Notes: generated from the sequence alone by a model not told the origin. A stretch of 64,000 nucleotides of DNA from Haematococcus lacustris (GCA_030144725.1 JASKMD010000017.1:11500409-11564408); one strand, 5' to 3'; shown: positions 52,436 to 63,092, counted from the stretch's first letter. Made by a program: numbers and translations.

Positions 52436-52567
52436 TGCGTGATCAAGGACAAACGCCAGCTGGAACGCGGTGCCTGGGCTGCGGCTGGAGGCGAGCAAGC
52501 CGCCTACCACCACACGCTCTGACGTGGCACAAGGGCTCAGTAGCAAGAACAAGGGGCAGGGGGCTAG
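52436..52567 (-). pseudogene. Relic of a DJ-1 last exon and intron end
   Basis: Minus strand, after a CAG-type acceptor: SERVVVGGLLASSRSPGTAF then QLAFVLD. Exon 5 of the DJ-1 gene at 43757 reads SERVVVDGLLTTSRGPGTAF then EFALSLV, and about three quarters of the bases agree. The pyrimidine-rich intron sequence before the exon (GCTACTGTGCCCCAG-like) is similar too, so this is copied genomic DNA, not a processed mRNA copy. After FVLDHATVRGEGG it hits a stop. It ends about 35 bases before the Fanzor ATG. Confidence 0.7.
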
Positions 52568-53139
52568 GTGCCCCACCTGCCCTCCCAATATGTGCCGTGC
52601 CAGTGTTCAGCTGAAGTTAATCAGCAGACACTGTAAGCTGTCTCCGCCTCCGCTGAGGTCTCCGCTGCGGGTCTCACTAGGTCCGCTGCAGGTCTGGAGC
52701 TAACCAGCAGCTAAGGACGCATCAGCAAATGCAACTACTGTCAAAGGACGGACAGCGCACTGTGTGACAACGGACAGTATAAAAGCTGCCACATCTGCTT
52801 ACCACATCTGCACCTGTACCACATCCATGCCATCAATGCACTGCAAGCCGTACCCCAGCTGCTGCGGGCATGCATACTGGGTCATAAGGGCATGCATACT
52901 GGGGCATGCATGCGGGGCATGACCTGCATATACCCGCCTGTCCAGCCAAACAAATTTCATAATAATCTCACTCAGCTACTCTAATTAAGTTAAAGCATCC
53001 TCGGTCACACCCTTGATGACTTCAAACCCCAGTCAGGTGGCACTTTCCCGGGGAGATTCCCCCTAAACCACTGGGCACCCCATCAAAACTATCAGCTTGA
53101 TGCTTTGTTAGACTAACAGCCTGTGCAAACTACTAGGGC
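52568..53139. other. Spacer with Fanzor subfamily-B 3' flank
   Basis: 52955-53139 matches the flank at 38639-38817. Its left side has lost the first hairpin arm; only the right arm (TAATTAAGTTA, about 52981-52991) and the conserved downstream sequence remain. 52568-52954 shows short GGCATGCATAC-type repeats (52860-52920) and no gene. Confidence 0.55.
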
Positions 53140-53640
53140 CTATGCATTGTTGCGGGCCCGGCCATCAATGCCCCGCCGGTATTCTGCAGCTCGGTGCAGC
53201 CGCTGCCTGCGCTCGGGCAGCTGGTCATTGACCAGCTTGTAGACCTGCTGCTACTCCTTGTCAATGGGGGGCAGAGCCTCCCGGTCCTACCAGCTGCACA
53301 GCTCCAGGGGGCGCTGCATACTCTCACCAATGCGCTGGAAGTTCAGGCATCCGTGGGTGTCCCGGTCCAGCCACCTGCCCCATGGGGGGCCCTGGGGGGG
53401 TGGGACGGGACCAGGTGGGGGCTGGGCAGGGGGCTGGTCCTGGGAAGGGGGAGGTGGGGGCTCCTGGGCAGGTAGGGGAGCCAGGGCAGGGGGAGGTGGG
53501 TCCTGGGCAGAGGGAGATGGGGCCTGGGCAGGTGGGTCCTGGGCTGGGGGAGTGGGGTTGGGCGTCACCTCATGGCACCACACCGGGCATACTTCCCATG
53601 CCGCTGGCTTTGGGCTGAGCGCACCAGCCGCTGGATGACC
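53140..53640 (-). pseudogene. Fanzor subfamily B, C-terminal fragment
   Basis: Minus strand: VIQRLVRSAQSQRHGKYAR, then a small frameshifting deletion before WCHEVTPNPTPPAQDP, a long Pro-rich linker, GRWLDRDTHGCLNFQRIGES (RuvC-III with Asp), MQRPLELCSW and a stop. In another register YKLVNDQLPERRQRLHRAAE leads to RARNNA and the stop at 53140. RuvC-I and RuvC-II are missing. The linker between the WC motif and RuvC-III is longer than in subfamily A, which has only about 13 residues there. An inactive remnant, sister to 38818-39545. Confidence 0.8.
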
Positions 53641-54785
53641 GAGGAATGCTGCCTACTGCTACTGGCACCTGCCGACACAGGAAAGCACAACACGCACGGC
53701 AGGACTTGACGTACGGAGTCGCATACACGGCGACATCTCATGGACTCAGCGGAGTGGCCGTCCTGGGGGGTGCATCAGGCCACCATCCAACCGAGTTCCG
53801 GCAACTGCAGTGAGGCGGAAGTGAGGCACTTTTTCATTTCTTCAAATTGTTGCGTTTGTTGCACAGCCATCCGACATTGGTTTCATACGCTTGTCCACAC
53901 CTGCCTGTCCAGCCCCTTGGAACTAACATTGCCAGGCAAGCAGCCTTGCCAGCCTAGAAAGCGCGCACACTTGGACTGCACTGACTTGGGAGGCAAGGGT
54001 TGAGGGTCAGGGGACGGGTCAGGGGTGGGTGCTGTGGCACAGGTGGCAGGGCAGCCCACTGGTTTTGCACCAGGTGTAGGTCACACCCCTGGCTACAGGG
54101 GGCTACAGGGTGAGGGCAGGGGGGTAGGGAAGGTTGCAGTGTCCAGGGAGGGGTGGGTGGCAGGGCCAGGGCTATGACATGACATGGCTCGGAACCTGGG
54201 GTCAGGGCAAGCAGCTTCTGTGCTGGAGTTCAGCAGCCTAGTACAAAGTCATGGTAAACAGCTGGGGCTGGGGAGGACTGGGTCTGGGCATCATTAAGTA
54301 TCACTGAGTATTGACTAATAGCCTTAGGTTACCCTGTGCCATGGCCCTAGTGAGGGACCAGAGGGCTGCACTGACTTGGGTAATCTGGCATCCTCTTAAG
54401 CTGCGTATGGAGCTACTGAGCCTGTGTGCAGCTGATCCTGCAGCACTCAGCACTCGTGCATCTATGCCTTTGTCATGCTCGTCAGCCTGCAGACAGTGCA
54501 TTAATTGGGTGGGCAAGAGTGTTACACACCACACGTGTCAATCATCCTAGTCCATGGCATCCCCCTAATGATCTTGCTATGCACCCAGGGCATGAGCATA
54601 ATGTCATTCCTGATGCCATGCAGCCCATACCAAACACTAATGCAGGAAAAGCCTGTGCAGCCTAAACACATGCAAAACATACTAAAGCCAGACCTACGCT
54701 GGCCTGTGCAGTCAAGAGTCCAGGACACCACAGCAAGAAGGAAGAGACACAGTATGATACAACAAGCACAACCAGGAGTCATTGG
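53641..54785. other. Intergenic, no recognised gene
   Basis: An 87-codon frame at 53740-54003 (+) has no recognisable family. 54341-54372 repeats a piece of the 32314 repeat. The rest is unremarkable GC-rich DNA containing the 3' UTR of the minus-strand gene at 54786. Confidence 0.4.
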
Positions 54786-55207
54786 TCAGTTCCAATCCCT
54801 GGCGTCGATGCCAACATTGTGGCCAGGTGAGTTCACTGGCTTCTTTGCCTCCTTTACAGCTGTGTAGGCTGCTCTGCCAACAGCGCTTGATTCAAACTGG
54901 GTCTGGCGTTGTGCAGCCTGTAAAACAAGCCACATGTCACATCATCATTCGGTCCAAGACAGGTCTGTAGCTCTTGCGCTTGCCTTTTCTGCCGCAAGCA
55001 ACCGTGCCTCGCGGTCTTGTGCTGTCTCTGCTCTGCTGACGGTGGGCTGTTGCCTAGGAGGGCTGGTTGGTCCTCTGCAGGAAAGCGAGGGCAACTCGTC
55101 GTGCACTCTTCGCTGAGACGATCAAAAGGCTGGCAGGCGCACCCGTAGTTTGCGACCAGGCCCTGCCTGGACTGGCCGTTGTCCTCCTTACCCAGACAGC
55201 AACCCAT
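54786..55207 (-). CDS. Small lipid-anchored protein, SVIP-like (100 aa)
   Basis: Three exons at about 55207-55107, 55053-54984 and 54917-54786 join in phase. The protein begins MGCCLGKEDNGQSRQGLVAN: Gly2 followed by Cys3-Cys4 is a classic N-myristoylation plus S-acylation signal. The second half is a charged Ala-rich helix, SRAETAQDREARLLAAEKAA then QRQTQFESSAVGRAAYTAV. The size, lipid signal and an R-x-x-AA-rich helix recall small VCP/p97-interacting proteins (SVIP), which anchor the p97 ATPase to membranes. That assignment is tentative. The first intron is very short (53 bases). The second uses a GC donor (AAG|GCAAGC) and a good TTTTACAG acceptor. Without both splices the frames stop early, which is why the gene is easy to miss. 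Confidence 0.55.
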
Positions 55208-55520
55208 TCCTCAGCTTCGCTTGTCGACCGTTTAGATGACAACTGTTTGACGAGAGCGTATGTTGACGCCAAGGATGCACACACGGCACAAATCTACTTA
55301 TTAACCCTGTTCGCCGATTGCAGATAGCTACGTTCGTTTGACGCGATGCTAGCCTAGCTCAAGAACGGGACTCACAAGTGATGCGAATGTTCGCACTGCC
55401 AGAAACGGTTAATAGCGGTTGTTGGATAAATGCTTAGAACAACTTAGAGGTCGTAAGTATGTAACATAGCATTGATATGTCGCTGTAGAGCTTGGTAGAG
55501 GATGCAGCGAAACAGGCAGC

Positions 55521-56021
55521 TCAAAAAAAGGGACTCGCAAGGGATATCACACAACCCAGCATCTGATGCCATATGCCTCCTGCCCCCTCCCCACCACCAC
55601 CCCTGCTGCTGCTGCTGCTGCTGCTGTTGTTGCCCGGTGAGCGTGGGCAAATGCTAGCCTCCACCCTCAACCGTTGCACACACTTGTAGTGGGCCACAAG
55701 GGGGAGGCGCATTGCCTCACACCCAGCTCGGAGTGTGTTGTCCACAAGGGTGGCTGGCCCTAGGGCATCACCACGCACTGGGCCGCTAAGTTTAGAAGCA
55801 TCACGTACTTCCCAGATAGCGTCTGTCCCCTCCACATTAGGTGCCACGCATAAAGCTGTCCATGCTTGCCATCTGCCTATCACGCATGGTGCAGTCGACA
55901 CCGTGCAAAGAACGCATCGGTCTAACTTCACCACAATGCCCTCAAGCAGCACGGACCGGCCTTTAAGGGGATGTGGGAACGTAGGCATGCACCTGCAGAG
56001 CACACACAGCAAGTGATGCAT
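55521..56021 (-). CDS. Hypothetical protein or exon
   Basis: A 166-codon open frame on the minus strand, with GRSVLLEGIVVKLDRCVLCT, VIGRWQAWTALCVAPNVEG, DAIWEVRDASKLSGPVRGD and a polyserine/glycine tail from a CTG-repeat-like tract (55604-55630). A CAG acceptor just before the RCMPTFPHPLKGRS section suggests an internal exon. I recognise no domain and found no partner exons, so it could be chance. Confidence 0.3.
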   Translation of the reverse strand: MHHLLCVLCRCMPTFPHPLKGRSVLLEGIVVKLDRCVLCTVSTAPCVIGRWQAWTALCVAPNVEGTDAIWEVRDASKLSGPVRGDALGPATLVDNTLRAGCEAMRLPLVAHYKCVQRLRVEASICPRSPGNNSSSSSSSRGGGGEGAGGIWHQMLGCVISLASPFF

Positions 56022-57300
56022 GGGATGTATTGTTGGGCAATGACATCATCCATGGATCCTTTAGATGATATCACGGCAGGGAGTTGATATAAGCACTGTC
56101 AGCACACCACACAAGTTCCAGGCCTACTGGTTACACATGTGCCATGTGACACCTCATAGTCAGGGCCTCCCAACCCCCTTGAAAAGAGGGAGTGTCCGTT
56201 TCACGCGGTTTATTTCTCGCACAGTTTGCGGATTGATCAACGAATCACATCAGTATGTAGAGGGCTCGCTTGGCTACATGCTACGGCTGTCCTGAGCGTC
56301 CATGACTTTGTATATGATGCACTGCTTAGGCGTGAACCCGGCCTACATTTTGTGGGCAGATATCACCATGCACGCCTCCTCCACCCTCGACCCTCGACCC
56401 TTCGCCGTGATGAAGCAAACACAAGTATGTGTGCAGTCGCGCTTTGTGTTGCGATGGCCGGTATCGCGAATTTGAAACCTAAGAAGCTGAAATGCTTCTT
56501 TAACGCACCCACACCACTGCTGATGCTGCGTCTAGAACAGCCGCATAGCTTTCTTAACATCTATTAGCTTTCATTCGTCATTTGTGTCGCTCGCGCTCAC
56601 AAGCGAGAGACGGAGTGGTTGTATGCTCTAGCGGTTCATCAAGACACTATGTGCACCGTTCACTTCTTGTTACAGTAGACTATGTGGCCTGATAGTCAAA
56701 CTGACCGCGGGACTCTTCATACTTGAGCCTTTTCTGCTCGTTCCCCTAGTTATACTGGAGGTTTGCGACGGCCGGTGTGAGGGGAGTGAGGAGGTTTGCG
56801 CCCGACGCACCGACGGCCGTTCTTCGCGCAGCTGCTATCAGCGCGTTGCGCTGATCAATATGGCCGTCGCAACTCACGTTGAAGTTAGCTTTGCAGGGTG
56901 TGACCTGAGCCTATGAGGCCTGCTTGAGGAAACAAGCCGTTCCATCACCAGCTATGTAAAGTGCTATGTATAAAGCTATGTTTCGGTCGCAGTGGTCCGC
57001 AAGGGTCCGCAGTGGTCCGCAGTCCGGGCCGAAGGTACTCATGTCGCTGCGTTCGAGCTCCACTGGTGTCGCTGCGTTCGAGCTAGCCATTGCCGCACAC
57101 AGAACACCAGGGGTGAACACTCGAGTTCCATGTGCAATGTCACTGTGCCAGGCCTTGTTCCCGTGACTGCCAGGCCCCAGCCTCAATGCAGAGCAGTTCA
57201 TAAGTATGTTTATAACGATATGCTGAAGAGCATGCGCAAACGCGCAGCCTCCAGATAGGACTTATACATACAAGTCATACAGTCCATATGCCTAATCATC
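56022..57300. other. Intergenic, no recognised gene
   Basis: No convincing coding frame. Short features only: GGTCCGCA repeats at 56993-57024 and a direct GACGGCCG pair around 56768-56820. Confidence 0.4.
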
Positions 57301-57318
57301 TCCATCCTGCTGCCGGCT

Positions 57319-57740
57319 ATGCTCCAGGTGGTGCCAGCACCCCTACAGCTAGTGGGTAGGGTGGTGCTGCTGCCAGATGTGCACTTGGTGGTGCCAGCAC
57401 TCCTACAGCTAGTGGGTAGGGTGGTGCTGCTGCCAGCCATGCTCCTAGTGGTGCCAGAACCCCTACAGCTAGTGGGTAGGGTGGTGCTGCTGCCAGCTGT
57501 GCTCCTGGTGGTGCCAGCACCCCTACAGTTTGTGGGTAGGGTGGTGCTGCTGCCAGCTAGGCTCCTGGTGGTGCCATCACCCCTGCAGCTAGTGGGTAGG
57601 GTGGTGTTGCTGCCTACTATGCTCATGTTGTTGCCAGCACCCCTACAGCTTGTGGGTAGGGTGGTGTTGCTGCCAGCCATGCTCCTAGTGGTGCCAGAAC
57701 CCCTGCAGTTAGTGGGTAGGGTGGTGCTGCCTGGGGACAC
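57319..57740 (+). repeat. 60-bp minisatellite, about 7 copies
   Basis: Units of exactly 60 bases, landmark GTGGGTAGGGTGGTGCTGCT at 57352, 57412, 57472 and so on. Being a multiple of three, it leaves long frames open on both strands (VGRVVLLPA on plus, TTLPTSCRGAG on minus). Units differ at several positions. Coding is possible but unsupported. Confidence 0.9.
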
Positions 57741-57895
57741 TTGGCAGGGCAGGCTTGGCACAACTTGAAATCCCGTCTTTCTTACAGTGTATCAACTTAA
57801 ATGAAGAGCAGGGCAGGTAATTTTGCAACCACTGAAGTCATTGCAAGCGCCTTCGTGACCATCTCAGTCACAAGCAGGTTGGCTGAGGCTGCGAG

Positions 57896-58082
57896 GGAGG
57901 GGAGGGGAGGGGAGGGGAGGGGAGGGGAGGGGAGGGGAGGGGAGGGGAGGGGAGGGGAGGGGAGGGGAGGGGAGGGGAGGGGAGGGGAGGGGAGGGGAGG
58001 GGAGGGGAGGGGAGGGGAGGGGAGGGGAGGGGAGGGGAGGGGAGGGGAGGGGAGGGGAGGGGAGGGGAGGGGAGGGGAGGGG
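57896..58082 (+). repeat. (GGGGA)n microsatellite
   Basis: About 37 uninterrupted GGGGA units, running directly into the 13-bp satellite. G-quadruplex-prone on the + strand. Confidence 0.95.
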
Positions 58083-60480
58083 GAGGCTGGGCAGCAGGGC
58101 TGCCCCAGGGCTGGGCAGCAGGGCTGAGCAGCAGGGCTGGGCAGCAGGGCTGGGCAGCAGGGCTGGGCAGCATGGCTGGGCAGCAGGGCTGGGCAGCAGG
58201 GCTGGGCAGCAGGGCTATCCAGCAGGGCTGGGCAGCAGGGCTGAGCAGCAGGGCTGGGCAGCAGGGCTGGGCAGCAGGGCTGGGCAGCAGGGCTGGGCAG
58301 CAGGGCTGGGCAGCAGGGCTATCCAGCAGGGCTGGGCAGCAGGGCTGAGCAGCAGGGCTGGGCAGCAGGGCTGGGCAGCAGGGCTATCCAGCAGGGCTGG
58401 GCAGCAGGGCTGAGCAGCAGGGCTGGGCAGCAGGGCTGGGCAGCAGGGCTGGGCAGCAGGGCTGGGCAGCAGGGCTGGGCAGCAGGGCTGAGCAGCAGGG
58501 CTGGGCAGCAGGGCTGCCCCAGCAGGGCTGCCCCAGGGCTGGGCAGCAGGGCTGAGCAGCAGGGCTGGGCAGCAGGGCTGGGCAGCAGGGTTGGGCAGCA
58601 GGGCTGAGCAGCAGGGCTGGGCAGCAGGGCTGGGCAGCAGGGCTGAGCAGCAGGGCTGGGCAGCAGGGCTGGGCAGCAGGGCTGGGCAGCAGGGCTGGGC
58701 AGCAGGGCTGGGCAGCAGGGCTGGGCAGCATGGCTGGGCAGCAGGGCTGGGCAGCAGGGCTGCCCCAGGGCTGGGCAGCAGGGCTGGGCAGCAGGGCTGG
58801 GCAGCATGGCTGGGCAGCAGGGCTGGGCAGCAGGGCTGGGCAGCAGGGCTGGGCAGCAGGGCTGAGCAGCAGGGCTGGGCAGCAGGGCTGCCCCAGCAGG
58901 GCTGCCCCAGGGCTGGGCAGCAGGGCTGAGCAGCAGGGCTGGGCAGCAGGGCTGGGCAGCAGGGTTGGGCAGCAGGGCTGGGCAGCAGGGCTGGGCAGCA
59001 GGGCTGGGCAGCAGGGCTGGGCAGCAGGGCTGAGCAGCAGGGCTGGGCAGCAGGGCTGGGCAGCAGGGCTGGGCAGCAGGGCTGGGCAGCAGGGCTATCC
59101 AGCAGGGCTGGGCAGCAGGGCTGAGCAGCAGGGCTGGGCAGCAGGGCTGGGCAGCAGGGCTGGGCAGCAGGGCTGGGCAGCAGGGCTGGGCAGCAGGGCT
59201 ATCCAGCAGGGCTGGGCAGCAGGGCTGAGCAGCAGGGCTGGGCAGCAGGGCTGGGCAGCAGGGCTGAGCAGCAGGGCTGGGCAGCAGGGCTGGGCAGCAG
59301 GGCTGGGCAGCAGGGCTGGGCAGCATGGCTGGGCAGCAGGGCTGGGCAGCAGGGCTGCCCCAGGGCTGGGCAGCAGGGCTGGGCAGCAGGGCTGGGCAGC
59401 AGGGCTGGGCAGCAGGGCTGGGCAGCAGGGCTGGGCAGCAGGGCTGGGCAGCAGGGCTGAGCAGCAGGGCTGGGCAGCAGGGCTGCCCCAGCAGGGCTGC
59501 CCCAGGGCTGGGCAGCAGGGCTGAGCAGCAGGGCTGGGCAGCAGGGCTGGGCAGCAGGGTTGGGCAGCAGGGCTGGGCAGCAGGGCTGGGCAGCAGGGCT
59601 GGGCAGCAGGGCTGGGCAGCAGGGCTGAGCAGCAGGGCTGGGCAGCAGGGCTGGGCAGCAGGGCTGGGCAGCAGGGCTGGGCAGCAGGGCTATCCAGCAG
59701 GGCTGGGCAGCAGGGCTGAGCAGCAGGGCTGGGCAGCAGGGCTGGGCAGCAGGGCTGGGCAGCAGGGCTGGGCAGCAGGGCTGGGCAGCAGGGCTGGGCA
59801 GCAGGGCTGGGCAGCAGGGCTATCCAGCAGGGCTGGGCAGCAGGGCTGAGCAGCAGGGCTGGGCAGCAGGGCTGGGCAGCAGGGCTGAGCAGCAGGGCTG
59901 GGCAGCAGGGCTGGGCAGCAGGGCTGCCCCAGGGCTGGGCAGCAGGGCTGAGCAGCAGGGCTGGGCAGCAGGGCTGGGCAGCAGGGCTGGGCAGCAGGGC
60001 TGGGCAGCAGGGCTGGGCAGCAGGGCTGGGCAGCAGGGCTGGGCAGCAGGGTTGGGCAGCAGGGCTGGGCAGCAGGGCTGGGCAGCAGGGCTGGGCAGCA
60101 GGGCTGAGCAGCAGGGCTGGGCAGCAGGGCTGCCCCAGCAGGGCTGCCCCAGGGCTGGGCAGCAGGGCTGAGCAGCAGGGCTGGGCAGCAGGGCTGGGCA
60201 GCAGGGTTGGGCAGCAGGGCTGGGCAGCAGGGCTGGGCAGCAGGGCTGGGCAGCAGGGCTGAGCAGCAGGGCTGGGCAGCAGGGCTGGGCAGCAGGGTTG
60301 GGCAGCAGGGCTGGGCAGCAGGGCTGGGCAGCAGGGCTGGGCAGCAGGGCTGAGCAGCAGGGCTGGGCAGCAGGGCTGCCCCAGCAGGGCTGCCCCAGGG
60401 CTGGGCAGCAGGGCTGGGCAGCGGGGCTGTCCGGGGGCTGGGCAGCAGGGGGGCCCTGGGGCTGGGCAGGAAGGGGGCCC
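58083..60480 (+). repeat. 2.4-kb satellite of a 13-bp unit with higher-order structure
   Basis: Basic unit GGGCAGCAGGGCT, roughly 180 copies. Variants GAGCAGCAGGGCT, ATCCAGCAGGGCT, TGGGCAGCATGGC and a GCCCCAGG interruption recur in the same order. One composite landmark (GCTGCCCCAGCAGGGCTGCC) appears about five times (around 58512, 58885, 59480, 60129 and 60376). Since 13 is not a multiple of three, all frames merge into one 13-residue repeat without stops on both strands. These long frames are not genes. Confidence 0.95.
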
Positions 60481-61258
60481 CTACGCTAGGCTGGGTTGTG
60501 CTAGGCAACTGGCTGGGCTGGTGGCTGCTCACAGCTTGCATCCCCTAAATCAGCTTTCAATAGGGGGTAAATGCATCATGCATGCACCATCTTGCCAGCC
60601 TTGGCGTAGTCCAACAGCTCTAGTCCCAGAGGTTGCTGTCGCAAGTCATTGTGTTTGGCTTCATCTGCTGACGCCTGTAATGGATGAGCTACTCAAGATG
60701 AGCGTGTTCCTCTAGTGCTCCTGTGCAGCATCGCGCGACAAAGTAAACTTTTTGCATTGCCAGTGCCAGTGCTTCCAACCACCTAGCGGGCTGTCTAGCC
60801 AACTGCACTGGCTCCACAACTTCGTCGTCGACATCGCTATCAGGTTGGGTCGTGACAGAACGCTTCTTGCTAGTAGAGCCAGCGGGCCTCTTGTCTGGGC
60901 CATCTTTGCGCTGACCACCACTGCCTCCTACCACTGCGCCTACCACCACTGCGCCTACCACTGGCCCGTCCATCGGAGAACCCAGAAAATAACCCCCCCG
61001 GCTTTTGGTTATAACATGTTTTGCACCGCGGCCGTGCAAAAAGTCCGTGCAAACCATCTCGGTGGGGGGTCACACCCCGTGCAAAACATCCGGTTTATTG
61101 CCCAGTTATGTGCTTTGTTCGTTGTAGCAAGAGCATATGCGTAGGTGCGAAGCCTTCGTTGTGTCGCTACATCGTTTTGGGACATCACCACCGAGACATG
61201 TGCTTCGGTCCACGGTGCCATGACCTGCTGCACTATCTAGGCCTCTACACTCCCTAGG
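60481..61258. other. Spacer with an uncertain minus-strand frame and a foldback
   Basis: A 122-codon frame from an ATG at 61057 to 60689 (minus) has a Gly/Val repeat from GCGCCTACCACCACT units and a basic segment KRPAGSTSKKRSVTTQ. I cannot name it. ATGTTTTGCAC (61016-61026) and GTGCAAAACAT (61079-61089) form a foldback. The 17-base motif CTAGGCCTCTACACTCC just before 61252 recurs after the element at 63434. Confidence 0.35.
61252..61258. repeat. Left 7-bp target duplication of the 61259 element
   Basis: CCCTAGG here and at 63435-63441, directly outside the two terminal repeats. If the element is removed with one copy, a tandem pair of CTAGGCCTCTACACTCC is restored. Confidence 0.8.
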
Positions 61259-62094
61259 TCAGGCGTTCCCAACATGGGGTTGGCAATCTTCATGCAACTG
61301 CAGCCCACCTACTCAATCTTTTGATGTAACGTTTGTTGCGTCTGCTGCGATGTGATATTGCGCGTTTAATGTAAGACTGGAATTGCCATCGGAGTCTTTC
61401 GATGCGGGCAGCCACATGTGACCCCGGATGTGTCCCAATCGCAGACCGTGGTTAGCTACACCGGTAAGCTACGTCCTTGGCTATCCGTTAGCGATGCACG
61501 ACATGTCGGTGGCGCACACCACTGAAGTCCGGCAAACATGGCTGCGCGAGGTTCCTGATGGTGCAGGCCGCTTGGCGAGGATGTGAAGGAACTCGAAACT
61601 GTGTGTGGCAGCGCTGTATCTCTGTAATGGTGAGCGGCACAGTAGGGATTTGGCACCCCCTCCAGCTATTATCCGCTTTATGTTTTCAACCATTGCACAA
61701 ACAGCCTGACCTCACACAGCTTTTTTACAGCATACTCAATAACGCGTCCATGGCACTATGCAACTCAATCATTGGGTTTGTATGTGACAAGTTATACCGC
61801 TTACAAGGTACACATGCTGATGGCTACAGGTACACGAGGAGCCGACTGAGCTTGGCTTACCATTCCAACACAGCCTAACCCACCATCTCCCAACCTCGTC
61901 TACCCCGCCCAGCTCCCATTAGCCCCTCCTCCCAGCCTGCCATCAGCCACCTGCCCCCTAACTCTCCTTCTCTTTGCCTCCTACCCCTCCCCTACCTCTC
62001 CTTCACCCATCTCCTTATCCTTCACCTCCCATCACCCCAAGCCAAGCCCGTAGCCCCGCTCAGCCACTCACCCCACCCCTCTCAGGCCCTAACC

Positions 62095-62370
62095 ATGAAG
62101 AAGAAGAGATTAAGCAAGGCGCATAGTGCCCATCTCAATGCACTAAACAACTCGCCAAGCGCTGGCTATCTGCATTGCCCTAACAACATCAAGGCTGCAG
62201 CTTGTACGGCACAAACGACAAACCGTGACCTGCAGGCTGAGGTGCAGCGGCTGCGGGATGTGGTGCAGTCCCTCATGGGCACCGTGGATGGGTTGCAGGG
62301 CGACCTAGACGACCTGCAGGCAGCACACCTGCATGGGAGCATGGGGCGCCAAGCCCCAAGTGCCGTGTGA
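62095..62370 (+). CDS. Transposon ORF 1: basic coiled-coil protein
   Basis: 91 residues from ATG: MKKKRLSKAHSAHLNALNNS, then a predicted coiled coil LQAEVQRLRDVVQSLMGTVD and GLQGDLDDLQAAHLH. It lies wholly within the element at 61259, and the stop overlaps the next frame by four bases. The basic start and coiled coil suggest a nucleic-acid-binding oligomer. No known family is recognised. Confidence 0.45.
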   Translation: MKKKRLSKAHSAHLNALNNSPSAGYLHCPNNIKAAACTAQTTNRDLQAEVQRLRDVVQSLMGTVDGLQGDLDDLQAAHLHGSMGRQAPSAV

Positions 62371-63092
62371 CACCCGCTGGGCCAGCTACATCAGCTCAAC
62401 GGTGTCCATGCTGCGCGTCTGGGCGCATGCGAGAGATGCCGTGTCACAGCTGCTTGAGCGGCAAGGAGGCCATGAAGACTGTGGATGTTCATGATTTGCA
62501 GCAGCATATGGGTCAGCTCCGTGCTGAAGTGCGGCGTAAGGAGGATGCCGCAGCTGCAGCACAGCGGTCAGCAAAGGCAGAGCGCCAGATCACAGATGCA
62601 GCGCACAAGGTCGGGAGGGTTGTGATTAATGTGGGTGACCATGCGTGCCAACAGCGGCTTGCAGCGGCCCATGCCCTTGCCTTTGGGGGGCATGATTATG
62701 GCCACACAACTGTCGAGGAGGCAATGAAGATGACAGGAAAGCAGCTTCAGTCATACCTCCAGTTTCACAAGCAGGAGGTACACACGAGCTGGAGGGTACC
62801 CAAGCTACTGAGCCACGTGTGCACCCACATCCGTGGGAAGCTTGACGCAGCTGCGCCCCCTCAGCAGCAGCTGACACCTGCAGGCACCACTCCTGAGCTG
62901 GCTGAGCCTGCTGGTGCACCCCCTCAGCAGCAGCAACAGCTGGCAGCGGCAAGCACGTCCCGTAAGCGTGGGGCACCTGCAGCTAACAAGTCGAGGGCAG
63001 CAAAGCAAGGTGAGACAACAACACGAACTGCACCTAGCACCTTGTTTAAGCGTAGTACAGCAGCCGGCAGCAGCAGCTCCAAAAGCTCATAG
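62367..63092 (+). CDS. Transposon ORF 2: Cys-rich protein with basic tail
   Basis: Up to 241 codons. The frame is open from 62367 (GTG), with the first ATG inside it at MREMPCHSCL. Near the start is a cysteine cluster CPCCASGRMREMPCHSCL (CxxC...CxxC, zinc-finger-like). The middle has a helical charged region (LRAEVRRKEDAAAAAQRSAK) and MTGKQLQSYLQFHKQEV, which looks like a short SAP-type DNA-binding helix pair. The tail is Gln/Pro/Lys-rich (STSRKRGAPAANKSRAAK). Order and overlap suggest it is expressed with ORF 1, by splicing or frameshifting. A transposon accessory protein is the best guess. Confidence 0.45.
   Translation: MTPAGPATSAQRCPCCASGRMREMPCHSCLSGKEAMKTVDVHDLQQHMGQLRAEVRRKEDAAAAAQRSAKAERQITDAAHKVGRVVINVGDHACQQRLAAAHALAFGGHDYGHTTVEEAMKMTGKQLQSYLQFHKQEVHTSWRVPKLLSHVCTHIRGKLDAAAPPQQQLTPAGTTPELAEPAGAPPQQQQQLAAASTSRKRGAPAANKSRAAKQGETTTRTAPSTLFKRSTAAGSSSSKSS

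Noticed and set aside
57319..57768. 149-codon protein with LQLVGRVVLLPA repeats
   Set aside because: Explained by a 60-bp minisatellite, open on both strands. No start context, splice sites or related gene.
58319..60541. Frames of 260-335 codons on both strands (PSPAAQPCC or QQGWAAGLG repeats)
   Set aside because: They come from the 13-bp satellite, which has no stop in any frame. No gene signals are present.
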